Shown: positions 1 to 8,226 of the stretch, piece by piece
How the letters are laid out: the number at the start of each line of letters is the position of its first letter
Numbering within the stretch: the stretch's first letter is position 1
Assembly (NCBI GenBank): GCA_043803805.1
Contig: JAZDJP010000047.1
Coordinates: 1-62,378, forward strand
Direction: 5' to 3'
DNA: 62,378 nucleotides
Origin: JAZDJP01 sp043803805
GTDB lineage: Bacteria; Planctomycetota; JAZDJP01
Made by a program: the position numbers and the translations under genes
Notes under the pieces: generated by a model
Told to the model about the DNA's origin: nothing
Database searches by the model: none
What the model saw: the letters and a program-made list of their open reading frames with translations, nothing else

Positions 1-1041
1 CTGGCCCATGAAGTAGAGCGCGAGCCCCGCCGCCCCGTGGCTCCGGGCGATGAGGTCCGGGCGGGTCGCATTCCGGCGGGCGGCCCGGGCGAAGCCCAGT
101 GCCTTGTCGTGGAACCCGCCGTGACAGGCGGCCCAGGCCAGGTCCACCCGGATGCCGGCCTGGCGCTCCGGGGCGTGGGAAGGCGGTAGGGCGGTGAGGA
201 GCCGTTCGTAAAGCGTGATTTCCTCCCGGAACAGACCGCGTTGGGAGCGTCGTTCCGCCTCCCGGCAGGTCTGGCTTGCGACGACTTCGAGGATGAAGAG
301 CCGGTAGTCCAGGTAACGACGGTCCGCCGCGTCGAGCGACGCCGGGGGAGCGCCCGATTCGATCCGCCGGTTGAGTTCGGCCAGGCGCGCGTCGGCCGCG
401 TGGGCCGCGGCCTGCAGGACGGGAACCTCCGGGTCCAGGCAGCCGTACCAGTAGGCGTTGTGCGGGGAGGGCGACTCGCCGAATTCGGCGCGGTAGCGGT
501 CCCGTGCGGTTTCCAGATCGAGGCGGAGGAGCAGGCTGGACACCCCGGCGGCGTCCGGGTCGGGTTTCTGTTCGCCGATCCGTTCGAAAAGGAGGCTCCG
601 CCGGTAGAAGGCATCATGCCGGGGCTCGATCAGGATGATGATATCCGTCATGCCGCGCACGGGCGCCGCGAGAAGCCAGGCGAGGCGGAAGAGTCCCTTC
701 AGGACGGAAAGCCCCCGCGCCCCGAGTTCCCGCTGCACGGCGAGTTTCGAAATCTCGGCGGGACGCCGGCCGGCGGAGCGGAGGGACTCGACCTCGGCCG
801 GGTAGAGTTTCCCGGAGGGCACCCCCAGGGGGGAATCGAAGACAAGGGTGAGTGTGGCGACGATGCGGCCCTCCTCCGCGGCCACCAGGGTGCGCGTCTG
901 GGGGAGGACGTCGTGGAGGTAGAAGTGGATTTCGAAATGATTGAGCCCGCAGGACCCGATTTCCCGGTAATTGCGGTAGACGAGGCGGACGGCCCCTTCG
1001 ATATCCTCCGGGGTCTCGGCGATGCGATACTCAAGGGGCAT
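1..1041 (-). CDS. N-acyl amino acid synthase (FeeM-like, GNAT fold), 3' end cut by window
   Basis: The minus frame opens with ATG at 1041 and stays open to base 1, so at least 347 codons are present and the C-terminus lies outside. Residues about 20-190 resemble the FeeM/autoinducer-synthase-type acyltransferase family: HFEIHFYLHDVLPQTRTLVA, then a GRIVATLTLVFDSPLGVPS strand, then EISKLAVQREL, and a TDIIILIEPRHDAFYRR segment near residue 135. These enzymes join a fatty acyl group from acyl-ACP to an amino acid; the substrate here cannot be read. The remainder is a charged helical extension of unknown role. A TTGCCG-17-TAGAAT promoter ends six bases before the ATG and no ribosome site is seen, so the mRNA may be leaderless. 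It is transcribed away from the 3D-domain gene. Confidence 0.6.
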   Translation of the reverse strand, partial: MPLEYRIAETPEDIEGAVRLVYRNYREIGSCGLNHFEIHFYLHDVLPQTRTLVAAEEGRIVATLTLVFDSPLGVPSGKLYPAEVESLRSAGRRPAEISKLAVQRELGARGLSVLKGLFRLAWLLAAPVRGMTDIIILIEPRHDAFYRRSLLFERIGEQKPDPDAAGVSSLLLRLDLETARDRYRAEFGESPSPHNAYWYGCLDPEVPVLQAAAHAADARLAELNRRIESGAPPASLDAADRRYLDYRLFILEVVASQTCREAERRSQRGLFREEITLYERLLTALPPSHAPERQAGIRVDLAWAACHGGFHDKALGFARAARRNATRPDLIARSHGAAGLALYFMGQ

Positions 1042-1047
1042 GGGTGT

Positions 1048-1076
1048 ATTCTAGGCGGAAAATCACGGTACGGCAA
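1048..1076 (-). promoter_or_regulatory. sigma70-type promoter for the FeeM-like gene
   Basis: Reading on the minus strand, TTGCCG (1076-1071), a 17-bp spacer and TAGAAT (1053-1048). Only six bases separate the -10 box from the ATG at 1041, which would put the transcription start at or beside the start codon. Confidence 0.5.
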
Positions 1077-1102
1077 GAGTGTCCATGAGTTTGTGATATC
1101 CG

Positions 1103-1131
1103 TTGCCACGCCCGGAAATATGGCGTAGAAT
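1103..1131 (+). promoter_or_regulatory. sigma70-type promoter for the 3D-domain gene
   Basis: TTGCCA (1103-1108), 17-bp spacer, TAGAAT (1126-1131). It points toward the 3D-domain gene and is back to back with the promoter of the FeeM-like gene. Confidence 0.5.
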
Positions 1132-1221
1132 ATACGATATGTCCGAATTGAAGCGATGACAGAACAGGGCGGTGGAACACTACGCCGCGAAACGCGGCGA
1201 GGTTCACCGCCCTCGTTATAC

Positions 1222-1884
1222 ATGGAGAACGGCGTGGCGTTCCGAAATGCGATCCGGCGGTCGGTCTTCTTCTGGAACCTGAGGCGGTGGACGGCCCGCC
1301 GGGGCCGGGTCATCACGACCACGTTCGCCATCGGATTGGCGCTCCAGGCGTGGCAGATATCGGGGGCGGGATTTCTTCCGGTTCAGCCCCGGCCCGCGCC
1401 GAAACGTTCCAACGATGGAATTCCTTGTTTGAATTTCCCCGCGGACGCGCGTGGCGTCCCCGTTCCCGCGGCGATTTCCGTAAAGCCGGCCGTCCCGGAC
1501 CGGCCGGCGCCGCCGACTCTGGCCGACGGCGAGGTGATGTTCGAGGGGAAGGTGTACCGCTACTGGAAAACCGTCAAATCGAAGGTGACGGCCTACACCC
1601 CCGACGCCCGGAGTTGCGGGGCCTCCGCGGACGGAAGGACGTCCACCCGGAAGAACGCCTGGAAGATGAACGGCGTCGCCGCCCATCCGGCCGCGGTGCC
1701 CTACGGGACCGTTGTGGAAATCCCGGGCGTGGGGCTTCGCGTCGTGGACGACACCGGCGCGGCCATGCGCAAGTCCTGGACGGCCCGCGGCATCTTCCAC
1801 TTCGACCTCCGCATGGTCTACCACCATCAGGCGCGGAAGTGGGGGACGAAGGATCTGGAAGTCAAGTTGTACCGGTCGAAGTAA
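1222..1884 (+). CDS. 3D-domain protein (secreted or membrane-anchored cell-wall factor)
   Basis: Starting at ATG 1222 the product is 220 aa; an in-frame ATG at 1156 would add 22 residues. An arginine-rich N-terminus is followed by a hydrophobic stretch (TTFAIGLALQAWQISGAG) that looks like a signal or anchor, then a proline-rich linker. The C-terminal ~100 residues are a 3D domain, named for its three conserved aspartates: VKSKVTAYTPDARSCG, then VPYGTVVEIPGVGLRVVDDTG, and a final HFDLRMVY..ARKWGTKDLEVKLY. This double-psi barrel domain is related to MltA-type lytic transglycosylases and is usually found in exported cell-wall proteins. Activity is inferred from the family only. The start is uncertain because neither ATG has a clear ribosome site. 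Confidence 0.75.
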   Translation: MENGVAFRNAIRRSVFFWNLRRWTARRGRVITTTFAIGLALQAWQISGAGFLPVQPRPAPKRSNDGIPCLNFPADARGVPVPAAISVKPAVPDRPAPPTLADGEVMFEGKVYRYWKTVKSKVTAYTPDARSCGASADGRTSTRKNAWKMNGVAAHPAAVPYGTVVEIPGVGLRVVDDTGAAMRKSWTARGIFHFDLRMVYHHQARKWGTKDLEVKLYRSK

Positions 1885-1916
1885 ATCGTCGCGAATATCG
1901 CGTACCAGCAAGAGTT

Positions 1917-1977
1917 CTGAGTGCTGGGTGCTGAGTTGAGAGTTCAGAGTTGATGGAGTTCGTGAGTTTGAGAGTTT
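1917..1977. repeat. degenerate heptad tandem repeat, CTGAGTN family
   Basis: Direct heptads CTGAGTG, CTGGGTG, CTGAGTT, GAGAGTT, CAGAGTT, then looser GAGTT copies. It lies in the 164-bp gap between the 3D-domain gene and the small minus-strand gene; the rest of the gap shows no gene. The same family occurs at 3034-3058 and 19812-19843. Confidence 0.7.
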
Positions 1978-2048
1978 CTCATGCGCCGGTTCGGCAACGG
2001 CGCGCAACCCCGTCCGCTGTAACCGGTTGTCAATCGAAGCATTATTTG

Positions 2049-2474
2049 CTAATGGTGTGACCATGTGCCGTACGCCTTGCCTGAGGCGGAGTCAAAAACT
2101 GCGTTGTAGCCAAAACCGCTTGGTGTTTGATTCGTGGCGAAGCGCCACTTATGAATCATGATGGTCGTGCCTGTTGAGATTTGGGTGGCTTCATAAGGGG
2201 TATTGCCAGAGGAAAGTGTCATGCCCTGCCCGGTTGCCCACTGAACGAAGGCATCTTCAGAAATTTTGAACTCGAATGTGAAGTTCAGTTTGTTCCCTTG
2301 TGCGTAGATGCCGGATGCTGTTGATGGAAAACCGGACGCTGAAGGGGCATCAATGAGGTTGACTTTGGAATGAAGTAGCATCAAACGGCTGGCAAGGAGG
2401 ATGCCCCCAAATGCCGGCGGGATCAGCAGTATTAACAGCCAACGTTTCTTGATTGGGTGAGTGAACGGGTTCAT
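2049..2474 (-). CDS. small membrane-anchored hypothetical protein
   Basis: A 141-aa product from ATG 2474; a GTG at 2507 would extend it by 11 residues but lies in repeat DNA, so the ATG is preferred. An N-terminal transmembrane segment (WLLILLIPPAFGGILLA, residues ~12-28) is followed by a soluble, probably extracytoplasmic region rich in Ser, Thr and Gly. No family is recognised. Base composition is clearly lower in GC than the neighbours, and the gene sits between two tandem-repeat tracts, which suggests acquired DNA or a weakly constrained gene. No clear operon partner. Confidence 0.5.
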   Translation of the reverse strand: MNPFTHPIKKRWLLILLIPPAFGGILLASRLMLLHSKVNLIDAPSASGFPSTASGIYAQGNKLNFTFEFKISEDAFVQWATGQGMTLSSGNTPYEATQISTGTTIMIHKWRFATNQTPSGFGYNAVFDSASGKAYGTWSHH

Positions 2475-2500
2475 TTTTTTCGGATGCCCGGTGTTTCTGC

Positions 2501-2605
2501 GATCCACGACTCACGAACCACGATCCACGAATTCCAGACTCCCCGACTCTTAGACTCTCAGACTCTTAGACTCCCAGACTCCCAGACTCTCAGACTCGCC
2601 GACTT
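2501..2605. repeat. two adjacent degenerate tandem repeats (heptad ACGANNC and octad GACTCNNN)
   Basis: 2501-2535 holds heptads of the GATCCAC/GAACCAC type. 2537-2600 holds eight perfect-period octads GACTCNNN with NNN = CCC, TTA, TCA, TTA, CCA, CCA, TCA, GCC, closing with GACTT. The terminal GACTCGCCGACTT is reused at 8178-8190 and, inverted, at other tracts. Confidence 0.8.
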
Positions 2606-2608
2606 ATT

Positions 2609-3010
2609 TCATCCAATTTTGTGCCTCGCAAACCCCTTCGGCTTCTCCGGTTTCACATCCGCGGCCAGGGTGTAGCGGCCGGAGTCGAACGCGGCGGGTT
2701 TGCCGGGGAGGTCGGGCGGGGTGGCGGCGCCGCTCCCCATGTGGTCGTGGGTGAATTTCGACGGGGGGGCCTTCTTGGCCGCGGGCGGCCCCTTCGATGC
2801 CGTGAAGTCCTCCAGCGCGGGCGGATGCCGGATCTCCTTTTCGATTTCGGCGATGGGTTTCGTGCGCTGGTAGTAACTCTGGAAACCCTTCGGGGCGTTT
2901 CCGGGCCGGAGGCGTTGTTCCGCCGCCCATCCGGCCGCGTCGTCAACGCGCGGCTTCGCCGCCTGTTTTTTCTTCCGGAATGCCTCGAAGGAATCGTCTA
3001 CACCGGGCAT
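2609..3010 (-). CDS. small charged hypothetical protein
   Basis: A 133-aa product beginning MPGVDDSFEAFRKKKQ. ATG 3010 is chosen because AAAGGA lies nine bases upstream; an ATG six bases earlier overlaps that ribosome site. The protein is rich in Lys, Ala and Pro, lacks membrane segments and cysteines, and ends KGFARHKIG. No family is recognised. It is divergent from alaC. The 5' region carries the heptad repeat at 3034-3058, so its promoter may lie in or beyond the repeat. Confidence 0.45.
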   Translation of the reverse strand: MPGVDDSFEAFRKKKQAAKPRVDDAAGWAAEQRLRPGNAPKGFQSYYQRTKPIAEIEKEIRHPPALEDFTASKGPPAAKKAPPSKFTHDHMGSGAATPPDLPGKPAAFDSGRYTLAADVKPEKPKGFARHKIG

Positions 3011-3033
3011 AACGTTCATTCCTTTCGGCAAGA

Positions 3034-3058
3034 GTACTGAGTGCTGAGTGCTGAGTTG
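3034..3058. repeat. short CTGAGTN heptad repeat upstream of a divergent gene pair
   Basis: Three contiguous heptads CTGAGTG, CTGAGTG, CTGAGTT with a degenerate copy before them, about 25 bp upstream of the small minus-strand gene that starts at 3010. Confidence 0.65.
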
Positions 3059-3116
3059 AAGGAAACTTATCCCGAATGGATTCCTTTCAACGTCAATCTC
3101 CCTTCCCGTTCCCTGC

Positions 3117-3144
3117 TTGACTCCACCGCTCGCCCTTATATGCT
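3117..3144 (+). promoter_or_regulatory. probable promoter of the alaC operon
   Basis: TTGACT (3117-3122), 16-bp spacer, TATGCT (3139-3144), followed 12 bases later by the GAGGAG ribosome site of alaC. Confidence 0.4.
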
Positions 3145-3170
3145 GTGCGCAGGAGAGGAGAAAGTCAACC

Positions 3171-4385
3171 ATGAAAAGCCGAAGCATTCCGCGCGAGAAG
3201 TTCCGCATTCCCATCGCCGACCGGATGACGCGCCTGCCGCCGTACCTCCTGGGGAAGGTGAATACGCTCAAGCAGGAAAAGCGCCGGCAGGGCGTGGATG
3301 TCATTGACCTGGGAATGGGCAACCCCAACGACCCGCCCCCGGGGGAGGTTCTCGAGAAGATCGCCGAGGCGGTCCGCGACCCCCGGAATCACCGCTACTC
3401 CGTCTCCCGGGGCATCGTCAACCTCCGCCGGGAGGTCGCGGCGTACTACCGGCGCACCTGGGGGGTGACGCTCGACGGGGAGAAGGAGGTTGTTTGCTGC
3501 GTCGGGTCCAAGGAGGGATTTTCCCACCTGTGCCTGGCGCTTCTCGGGCCCGGGGACACGGCGCTCGTGCCGTCCCCGGCGTATCCCATCCACGATTGCT
3601 CGATCATGCTCGCGGGGGCGAATGTCATCCGGATTCCCCTCGGGACCGATGACAAATTCATCGCCTCCGTGTCGGACGTCGCCAAGAATTTGTATCCCCA
3701 TCCGCGTCTGCTGGTCATCAATTTCCCGCACAACCCGACGGCATCCACGGTGGACGTGGCCTTTTTCGAGGAGATTGTCAAGGTCGCCAAGCGCCGGGGA
3801 TTTCTCGTGGTCCATGATTTCGCCTACGGCGAGATCAATTTCGACGGCTACAAGTCGCCGAGTTTCCTTCAGGCGCGCGGCGCCCGGGACGTCGGGGTGG
3901 AACTGACGACCATGTCCAAGACGTTCAGCATGCCCGGCTGGCGCATCGGGTACTGTTCGGGGAACCGGGAGATGATCCGGGCGCTGTCCGACATCAAGAG
4001 TTATTACGACTACGGCATTTTTCAGGCCATCCAGATTTCCGCCATCGTGGCGCTCCGGCGGTGCGAGCCCTACAAGCGGGTCATTTCCGGCGTCTATCAG
4101 CGCCGGCGGGATGTGCTGATTGACGGTTTGAATCGCATCGGCTGGAAGGTGGAGAAGTCCCGGGCGTCCATGTTCGTGTGGGTGCCCATCCCGGAACCCC
4201 ATCGGAAGGCGGGGTCCGTCGCCGTCGCCATGAAAATGCTCGACGAGGCCCACGTCGCGGTTTTCCCGGGGCTCGGTTTCGGCGAGGAGGGGGAGGGGCA
4301 CATCCGGATCGCCCTTGTCGAAAACGAGGAGCGCCTCCGGCAGGCGGTGAGGCAGATTAAAAAAGTGTTTCCGGTCAAGGAATGA
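3171..4385 (+). CDS. alaC: AlaC-type PLP aminotransferase (pyruvate/alanine)
   Basis: A 404-aa fold-type I aminotransferase. ATG 3171 follows a strong AGGAGAGGAG site. It matches the AlaC/YfdZ branch: LPPYLLGKVNTLK near the N-terminus, DLGMGNPN, YSVSRGIVNLRR, GSKEGFSHL, NFPHNPTA, DFAYGEINFDG, and the PLP-lysine motif SKTFSMPGWR with Lys250. Family members make L-alanine from pyruvate and glutamate; the related LL-diaminopimelate aminotransferase is a less likely alternative. It acts in the cytoplasm. Its stop overlaps the ATG of the methyltransferase (ATGA at 4382), so the two are translationally coupled. Family identity is certain, substrate moderately so. Confidence 0.85.
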   Translation: MKSRSIPREKFRIPIADRMTRLPPYLLGKVNTLKQEKRRQGVDVIDLGMGNPNDPPPGEVLEKIAEAVRDPRNHRYSVSRGIVNLRREVAAYYRRTWGVTLDGEKEVVCCVGSKEGFSHLCLALLGPGDTALVPSPAYPIHDCSIMLAGANVIRIPLGTDDKFIASVSDVAKNLYPHPRLLVINFPHNPTASTVDVAFFEEIVKVAKRRGFLVVHDFAYGEINFDGYKSPSFLQARGARDVGVELTTMSKTFSMPGWRIGYCSGNREMIRALSDIKSYYDYGIFQAIQISAIVALRRCEPYKRVISGVYQRRRDVLIDGLNRIGWKVEKSRASMFVWVPIPEPHRKAGSVAVAMKMLDEAHVAVFPGLGFGEEGEGHIRIALVENEERLRQAVRQIKKVFPVKE

Positions 4386-5065
4386 CGGAAAATTCACTCC
4401 AGCGGAAATACTGGTCCGCCGCGGCGTTCCGCGCGCCGGACGATCCCGTCGTGGCCGCCTATGCGGATCCGAAAGTCGAATTCATCCGGCGGCATGTGTC
4501 CCTCGCCGGGAAGCGCATTCTTGATGTCGGGTGCGGCAACGGGGTGTTCACCGGGCGCATCGCGCGTGAAGGGGGGCGGGTGGTCGGTTTGGATGGTTCC
4601 GCCCACATGCTTGCGGCCAATCCGCACGGGGCTCGCATCCGTGGAACGGCGGCGGGGCTGCCGTTTCGTAACGGGGCCTTCGACGTGGTATTCGCGGCGA
4701 ACCTGATTCATCATGTGGACGACCCGGCGGGGGCGGTGCGTGAAATCGGCCGGGTCAGCGCGCGCCATCTTGTTCTGATTGAGCCCAATCGCCGGAACCC
4801 GCTCATGTTCGGCTTCGGGCTTTTCGTCCGGGCGGAGCGGGGGTTGCTTCGTTCGTCACGGCGTTATCTGGTCCGGCTTGTGGAGGCGGCCGGGTTCCGG
4901 GTGGCGGCCGTGACCGTCACCGGAATGATTTCCCAGAACAACACGCCCGCCGGGCTCATTCCGTGGCTCAAACGGTTCGACCGCGAGACGGTTTTCGGGG
5001 AATATGTCGTTCTTTGCGCGGATACCGGTCAAGAACCCCTTGTCGGGTCATCACGGACGGGATAG
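4382..5065 (+). CDS. SAM-dependent class I methyltransferase
   Basis: A 227-aa Rossmann-fold methyltransferase. Motif I is ILDVGCGNGVFTG (residues ~41-53), followed by VVGLDGSAHML (acidic residue binding the SAM ribose), GLPFRNGAFDVVFAANLIHHVDD (motifs II and post-II) and LVLIEPNRRNP. This is the Methyltransf_11 pattern seen in UbiE-like and natural-product enzymes; the substrate cannot be deduced. It overlaps alaC by four bases, and its 3' end contains the promoter of the downstream GGDEF/EAL gene. Cytosolic, no membrane segment. Confidence 0.8.
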   Translation: MTENSLQRKYWSAAAFRAPDDPVVAAYADPKVEFIRRHVSLAGKRILDVGCGNGVFTGRIAREGGRVVGLDGSAHMLAANPHGARIRGTAAGLPFRNGAFDVVFAANLIHHVDDPAGAVREIGRVSARHLVLIEPNRRNPLMFGFGLFVRAERGLLRSSRRYLVRLVEAAGFRVAAVTVTGMISQNNTPAGLIPWLKRFDRETVFGEYVVLCADTGQEPLVGSSRTG

Positions 5066-5068
5066 AAT
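5040..5068 (+). promoter_or_regulatory. promoter for the GGDEF/EAL gene inside the methyltransferase end
   Basis: TTGTCG (5040-5045), 17-bp spacer, TAGAAT (5063-5068). The next ATG is 12 bases downstream and no ribosome site is visible, so transcripts from here would be almost leaderless. Confidence 0.45.
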
Positions 5069-5080
5069 CCCCTCGCCATC

Positions 5081-7729
5081 ATGGACCGCATCGCCATACA
5101 ATCCCCCGAGCATTTCGAGAAGTTCTTCGCGGCGAATCCCAATCCCATGCTCGTCATCGAGACGGGGTCGTGGCGGATTCTCGACGTAAATAAATCAGCC
5201 ATTGAGAAATACGGTTATACCCATGAGGAGTTTCTGGGGTTGACGGTTCTCGACATCCGCCCGCCGGAGGACATCCCCAAGTTTCTGGCGCTGAGGCCCG
5301 ATGTCCGTCGGGGGATGATCAATCCCGGGGTGGTGCGTCACCTGAAGAAAAACGGCGAAATCATCTATGTTGACGTGTTCGGTCACCTTGTGCCGTGGCG
5401 GGGGCCGAAGGTCATGGCCATTCTGCTTCTCGATGTCACGGCCCGCCACCGGATTCAGGAGGAGGAGCGCCGGCAGCACGAGATCATCATCCGGCGGCAC
5501 GAGGTGCTTCTCGACCTGGCGAAAACGGATTTCTCGGATCTCCCCACGGCCCTGGCGGTCATCACCCAGAGAGTGGCGGTCGTCATGGACGTGGAGCGGG
5601 CCGGGGTGTGGTTTTTTACCGCGGACCACGATTCCGTCGTGTGCGAGGATCTCTATCTTCGGAGCCGGCGCGTTCACGAAAAAGGGTTGAGCATCCGGAC
5701 GGCCGACCATCCCCGGTACTTCAAACATCTGGAGGAATGCCTCACCATCGCGGCGGAGGATGCCCGGACCGACCCGCGGACGAGCGAGTTCGCCTCGGGG
5801 TACCTCGATCCCCTCGGTATCATCTCCATGCTCGACGTCCCCGTGCGTCTGGCGGGTCGGGTGGTGGGCATTCTGTGCCTCGAGCACGTCGGGTCGCTCC
5901 GCCGGTGGACCGTCGAGGACCAGGGATTCTCCTCTTCCGTTGCGGAGATCGTCTCGGTGGCCCTCGAGGCGGAGGAACTTCGCCGGGCCGTCGAGGCCCT
6001 TCGGAAGAGCGAGGAGCGGTATGCCCTTGCGGCGCGCGGGACGAACGACGGACTCTGGGATTGGGATCTTGTCGCGGGGACCGTGTATTATTCGCCGCGC
6101 TGGAAATTGATGCTGGGGTGCGAAGAGGATGAGATCGGGGAGTCCAGCGACGAGTGGTTCAATCGCGTTCATCCGGAGGACATCGAGCGGTTGCGGGCGG
6201 ATCTCGACGCCCATTTCTTCGATAAGACGGAGCATTTCGAGAACATCCACCGGATGCTCCACAAGGACGGCACCTATCACTGGGTGTTGTGCCGGGGGGT
6301 CGCGGTGCATGATTCCATCGGTCACCCGACCCGCATCGCGGGATCCCAGACCGACATCACCGACCGGAAACGCGTCGAGGAGGAACTGGCCCGCCAGGCC
6401 TTCTATGACTCCCTCACGAAACTTCCCAACCGCGCCCTGTTTCTGGACCGGCTCACCCACACGGTCAAGCGCGCCCGGCGACGCGGAAAACATCTCTTCG
6501 CCGTGCTGTTCATGGATCTGGACCGGTTCAAAGACATCAACGACAGCCTGGGCCACTCGGTGGGGGACCAGCTTCTCATCGCCATCGCCCAGCGTCTGGA
6601 CGGGTGCCTCCGGCCGGGCGACACCATCGCGCGTCTTGGCGGGGATGAGTTCGTCATTCTCCTGGAAGACATCGAGGATATTCCGGAGGCCACCCAGGTT
6701 GCGGATCGTATCCTCAGGGAACTGGCCTTCCCGTTCTCGCTCGTCGGGCAGGACATCTTTGTCACCTCCAGCATCGGCATTGTCCCCGGGACGTCGGATC
6801 ACACGGACCCGGAGGACATCCTTCGCGACGCCGACACCGCGATGTATTGCGCCAAGGAGCAGGGAAAGTCCCGTTATGCCGTCTTCGACAAGACCATGCA
6901 CGCCCGGGCCGTCAGCCTTCTTCAGATGGGCAGCGACCTCCAGCGGGCCGTCGAGCGGCGGGAGTTCCGCGTGGTGTACCAGCCCATCGTGGACCTCCGC
7001 GACGGGCGGATCTGCGGATTCGAGGCCCTCGTGAGGTGGATCCATCCCCAACGGGGCATCCTCATGCCGCTCGAGTTCATCCCCACCGCGGAGGAGACCG
7101 GCTCCATCCTTCCCATGGGGGATTGGGTGCTCCGGGAGGCCTGCCGCCAGGCGCGGGAGTGGCAGACGGCGTTCCCGGCGAACCCGCCGCTCACCATCAG
7201 CGTCAACATCTCCGCCAAGCAGTTCATGCAGCCGGATCTCCTCATCGGGATCGACAAGATGCTCGATGAGATGGACCTTGAGTCGGGAAGCCTCAAACTC
7301 GAGATCACCGAAAGCGTCATCATGGGGAAAGTTTCCACGACCACCTCCATGCTCCTGCAACTCCGGGCCATCGACGTCCAGCTTCATCTGGACGATTTCG
7401 GGACCGGGTATTCGTCATTGAGTTACCTCCATCGGTTCCCCTTCGACGCCCTCAAGATTCACCGGTCGTTCACCAAGCGGCTGGGGACCGGCAACCAGGA
7501 GATCGTTCAGACCATCATCACCCTGGCGCACGGTTTGAAAATGGAGGTTATCGCCGAGGGGGTGGAGACGCCCGAACAATTGAGCCGTCTCCAGGCCCTC
7601 GGTTGCGAATACGCCCAGGGTTTCTTATTTTCCAAACCCGTGGATTCCGGGAAGGCCACCGTGCTTCTGGAAAAGAGTCTGGCCTCGAGTCGCGGCATGT
7701 ACGACCTTGTCCGGGAGAACGGGACCTGA
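5081..7729 (+). CDS. PAS-GAF-PAS-GGDEF-EAL cyclic-di-GMP enzyme
   Basis: An 882-aa cytosolic multidomain signalling protein. In order: PAS (~10-125), GAF (~145-300), PAS with PAC (~310-435), GGDEF (~440-605) and EAL (~625-870). The cyclase motif is intact (GGDEF, 520-524) and an inhibitory-site RPGD lies five residues before it. The phosphodiesterase half also looks catalytic: EAL at 648-650, then ITES, DDFGTGYSS, a lysine before IHRSF, and EGVET. It could therefore both make and degrade c-di-GMP, with the sensory domains selecting the output. No transmembrane segment is seen, so it senses intracellular or diffusible cues. It lies 15 bp after the methyltransferase and has its own candidate promoter. 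Confidence 0.9.
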   Translation: MDRIAIQSPEHFEKFFAANPNPMLVIETGSWRILDVNKSAIEKYGYTHEEFLGLTVLDIRPPEDIPKFLALRPDVRRGMINPGVVRHLKKNGEIIYVDVFGHLVPWRGPKVMAILLLDVTARHRIQEEERRQHEIIIRRHEVLLDLAKTDFSDLPTALAVITQRVAVVMDVERAGVWFFTADHDSVVCEDLYLRSRRVHEKGLSIRTADHPRYFKHLEECLTIAAEDARTDPRTSEFASGYLDPLGIISMLDVPVRLAGRVVGILCLEHVGSLRRWTVEDQGFSSSVAEIVSVALEAEELRRAVEALRKSEERYALAARGTNDGLWDWDLVAGTVYYSPRWKLMLGCEEDEIGESSDEWFNRVHPEDIERLRADLDAHFFDKTEHFENIHRMLHKDGTYHWVLCRGVAVHDSIGHPTRIAGSQTDITDRKRVEEELARQAFYDSLTKLPNRALFLDRLTHTVKRARRRGKHLFAVLFMDLDRFKDINDSLGHSVGDQLLIAIAQRLDGCLRPGDTIARLGGDEFVILLEDIEDIPEATQVADRILRELAFPFSLVGQDIFVTSSIGIVPGTSDHTDPEDILRDADTAMYCAKEQGKSRYAVFDKTMHARAVSLLQMGSDLQRAVERREFRVVYQPIVDLRDGRICGFEALVRWIHPQRGILMPLEFIPTAEETGSILPMGDWVLREACRQAREWQTAFPANPPLTISVNISAKQFMQPDLLIGIDKMLDEMDLESGSLKLEITESVIMGKVSTTTSMLLQLRAIDVQLHLDDFGTGYSSLSYLHRFPFDALKIHRSFTKRLGTGNQEIVQTIITLAHGLKMEVIAEGVETPEQLSRLQALGCEYAQGFLFSKPVDSGKATVLLEKSLASSRGMYDLVRENGT

Positions 7730-7763
7730 TACAATCAACCATGGAAACACTGAAGAGGAGGGG

Positions 7764-7791
7764 AACACGGAATAACACGGAAACACGGAAG
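7764..7791. repeat. degenerate ACACGGA tandem repeat upstream of tRNA-Arg
   Basis: Four copies of ACACGGA separated by one to two bases, followed by partial inverted copies (TTCGTG, ATTCCGTG) near 7816-7860. It occupies the gap between the GGDEF/EAL gene and the tRNA; no gene is seen there. Confidence 0.55.
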
Positions 7792-7863
7792 GCAGAATTT
7801 GAGATTTGACTCAATTTCGTGTTTCTGTGGTGTGATGTAATGATTTTCGTGATTCCGTGATAT

Positions 7864-7937
<74 letters not shown>

Positions 7938-7959
7938 TTTAACATGCCACTTCAGTAGC

Positions 7960-8190
7960 GTGGATCGTGATTCGTGAGTCGCGAATCGCAGAAAAACCCG
8001 GAAAGAAGTCGGCGAGTCAACGAGTCTGGAGTCGCCGGGCCTGGCATCCGTCAGCCCACCCCGGCTCGGCGGGAGCCACGCCCTCCACAATGCAATGCCG
8101 GATTCCGAATTCGACATTCGAAATTCGTCATTCGGCATTTCATCCGACTCCCAGACTCTCAGACTCCTAGACTCGCTGACTCGCCGACTT
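7960..8190. repeat. intergenic block of four degenerate tandem repeats
   Basis: The ~300-bp gap between tRNA-Arg and comEC holds no gene but four repeat tracts. 7960-7990: heptads GTGGATC, GTGATTC, GTGAGTC, GCGAATC. 8009-8037: inverted GACTC-type octads starting AAGTCGGCGAGTC. 8102-8143: heptads ATTCCGA, ATTCGAC, ATTCGAA, ATTCGTC, ATTCGGC. 8146-8190: octads GACTC+CCA, TCA, CTA, GCT, GCC and the terminal GACTT. Periods are exact within each tract while two or three positions per unit vary. Confidence 0.8.
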
Positions 8191-8197
8191 CTTATTA

Positions 8198-8226
8198 TTG
8201 CCTTTTGCCGTTCCCCGCCGGATAAT
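8198..8226 (+). promoter_or_regulatory. promoter of the comEC operon
   Basis: TTGCCT (8198-8203), 17-bp spacer, GATAAT (8221-8226). It begins just after the repeat block. The chosen ATG of comEC is nine bases past the -10 box, so the transcript would be nearly leaderless. Confidence 0.5.

Noticed and set aside
241..1128. Plus-strand ORF of 295 codons
   Set aside because: It lies antisense to the FeeM-like gene, whose protein motifs are convincing; the plus product has no recognisable fold and is Gly/Arg/Glu-rich, typical of GC-rich shadows.
2537..2605. CRISPR array
   Set aside because: Units are contiguous 8-mers without unique spacers, and no cas genes occur in the window. The same holds for the GGTATTCCG array at 44758.
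5195..7387. 730-codon minus-strand ORF over the GGDEF/EAL gene
   Set aside because: Antisense shadow caused by GC-rich codon bias; its product has no domain while the plus strand has five intact ones.
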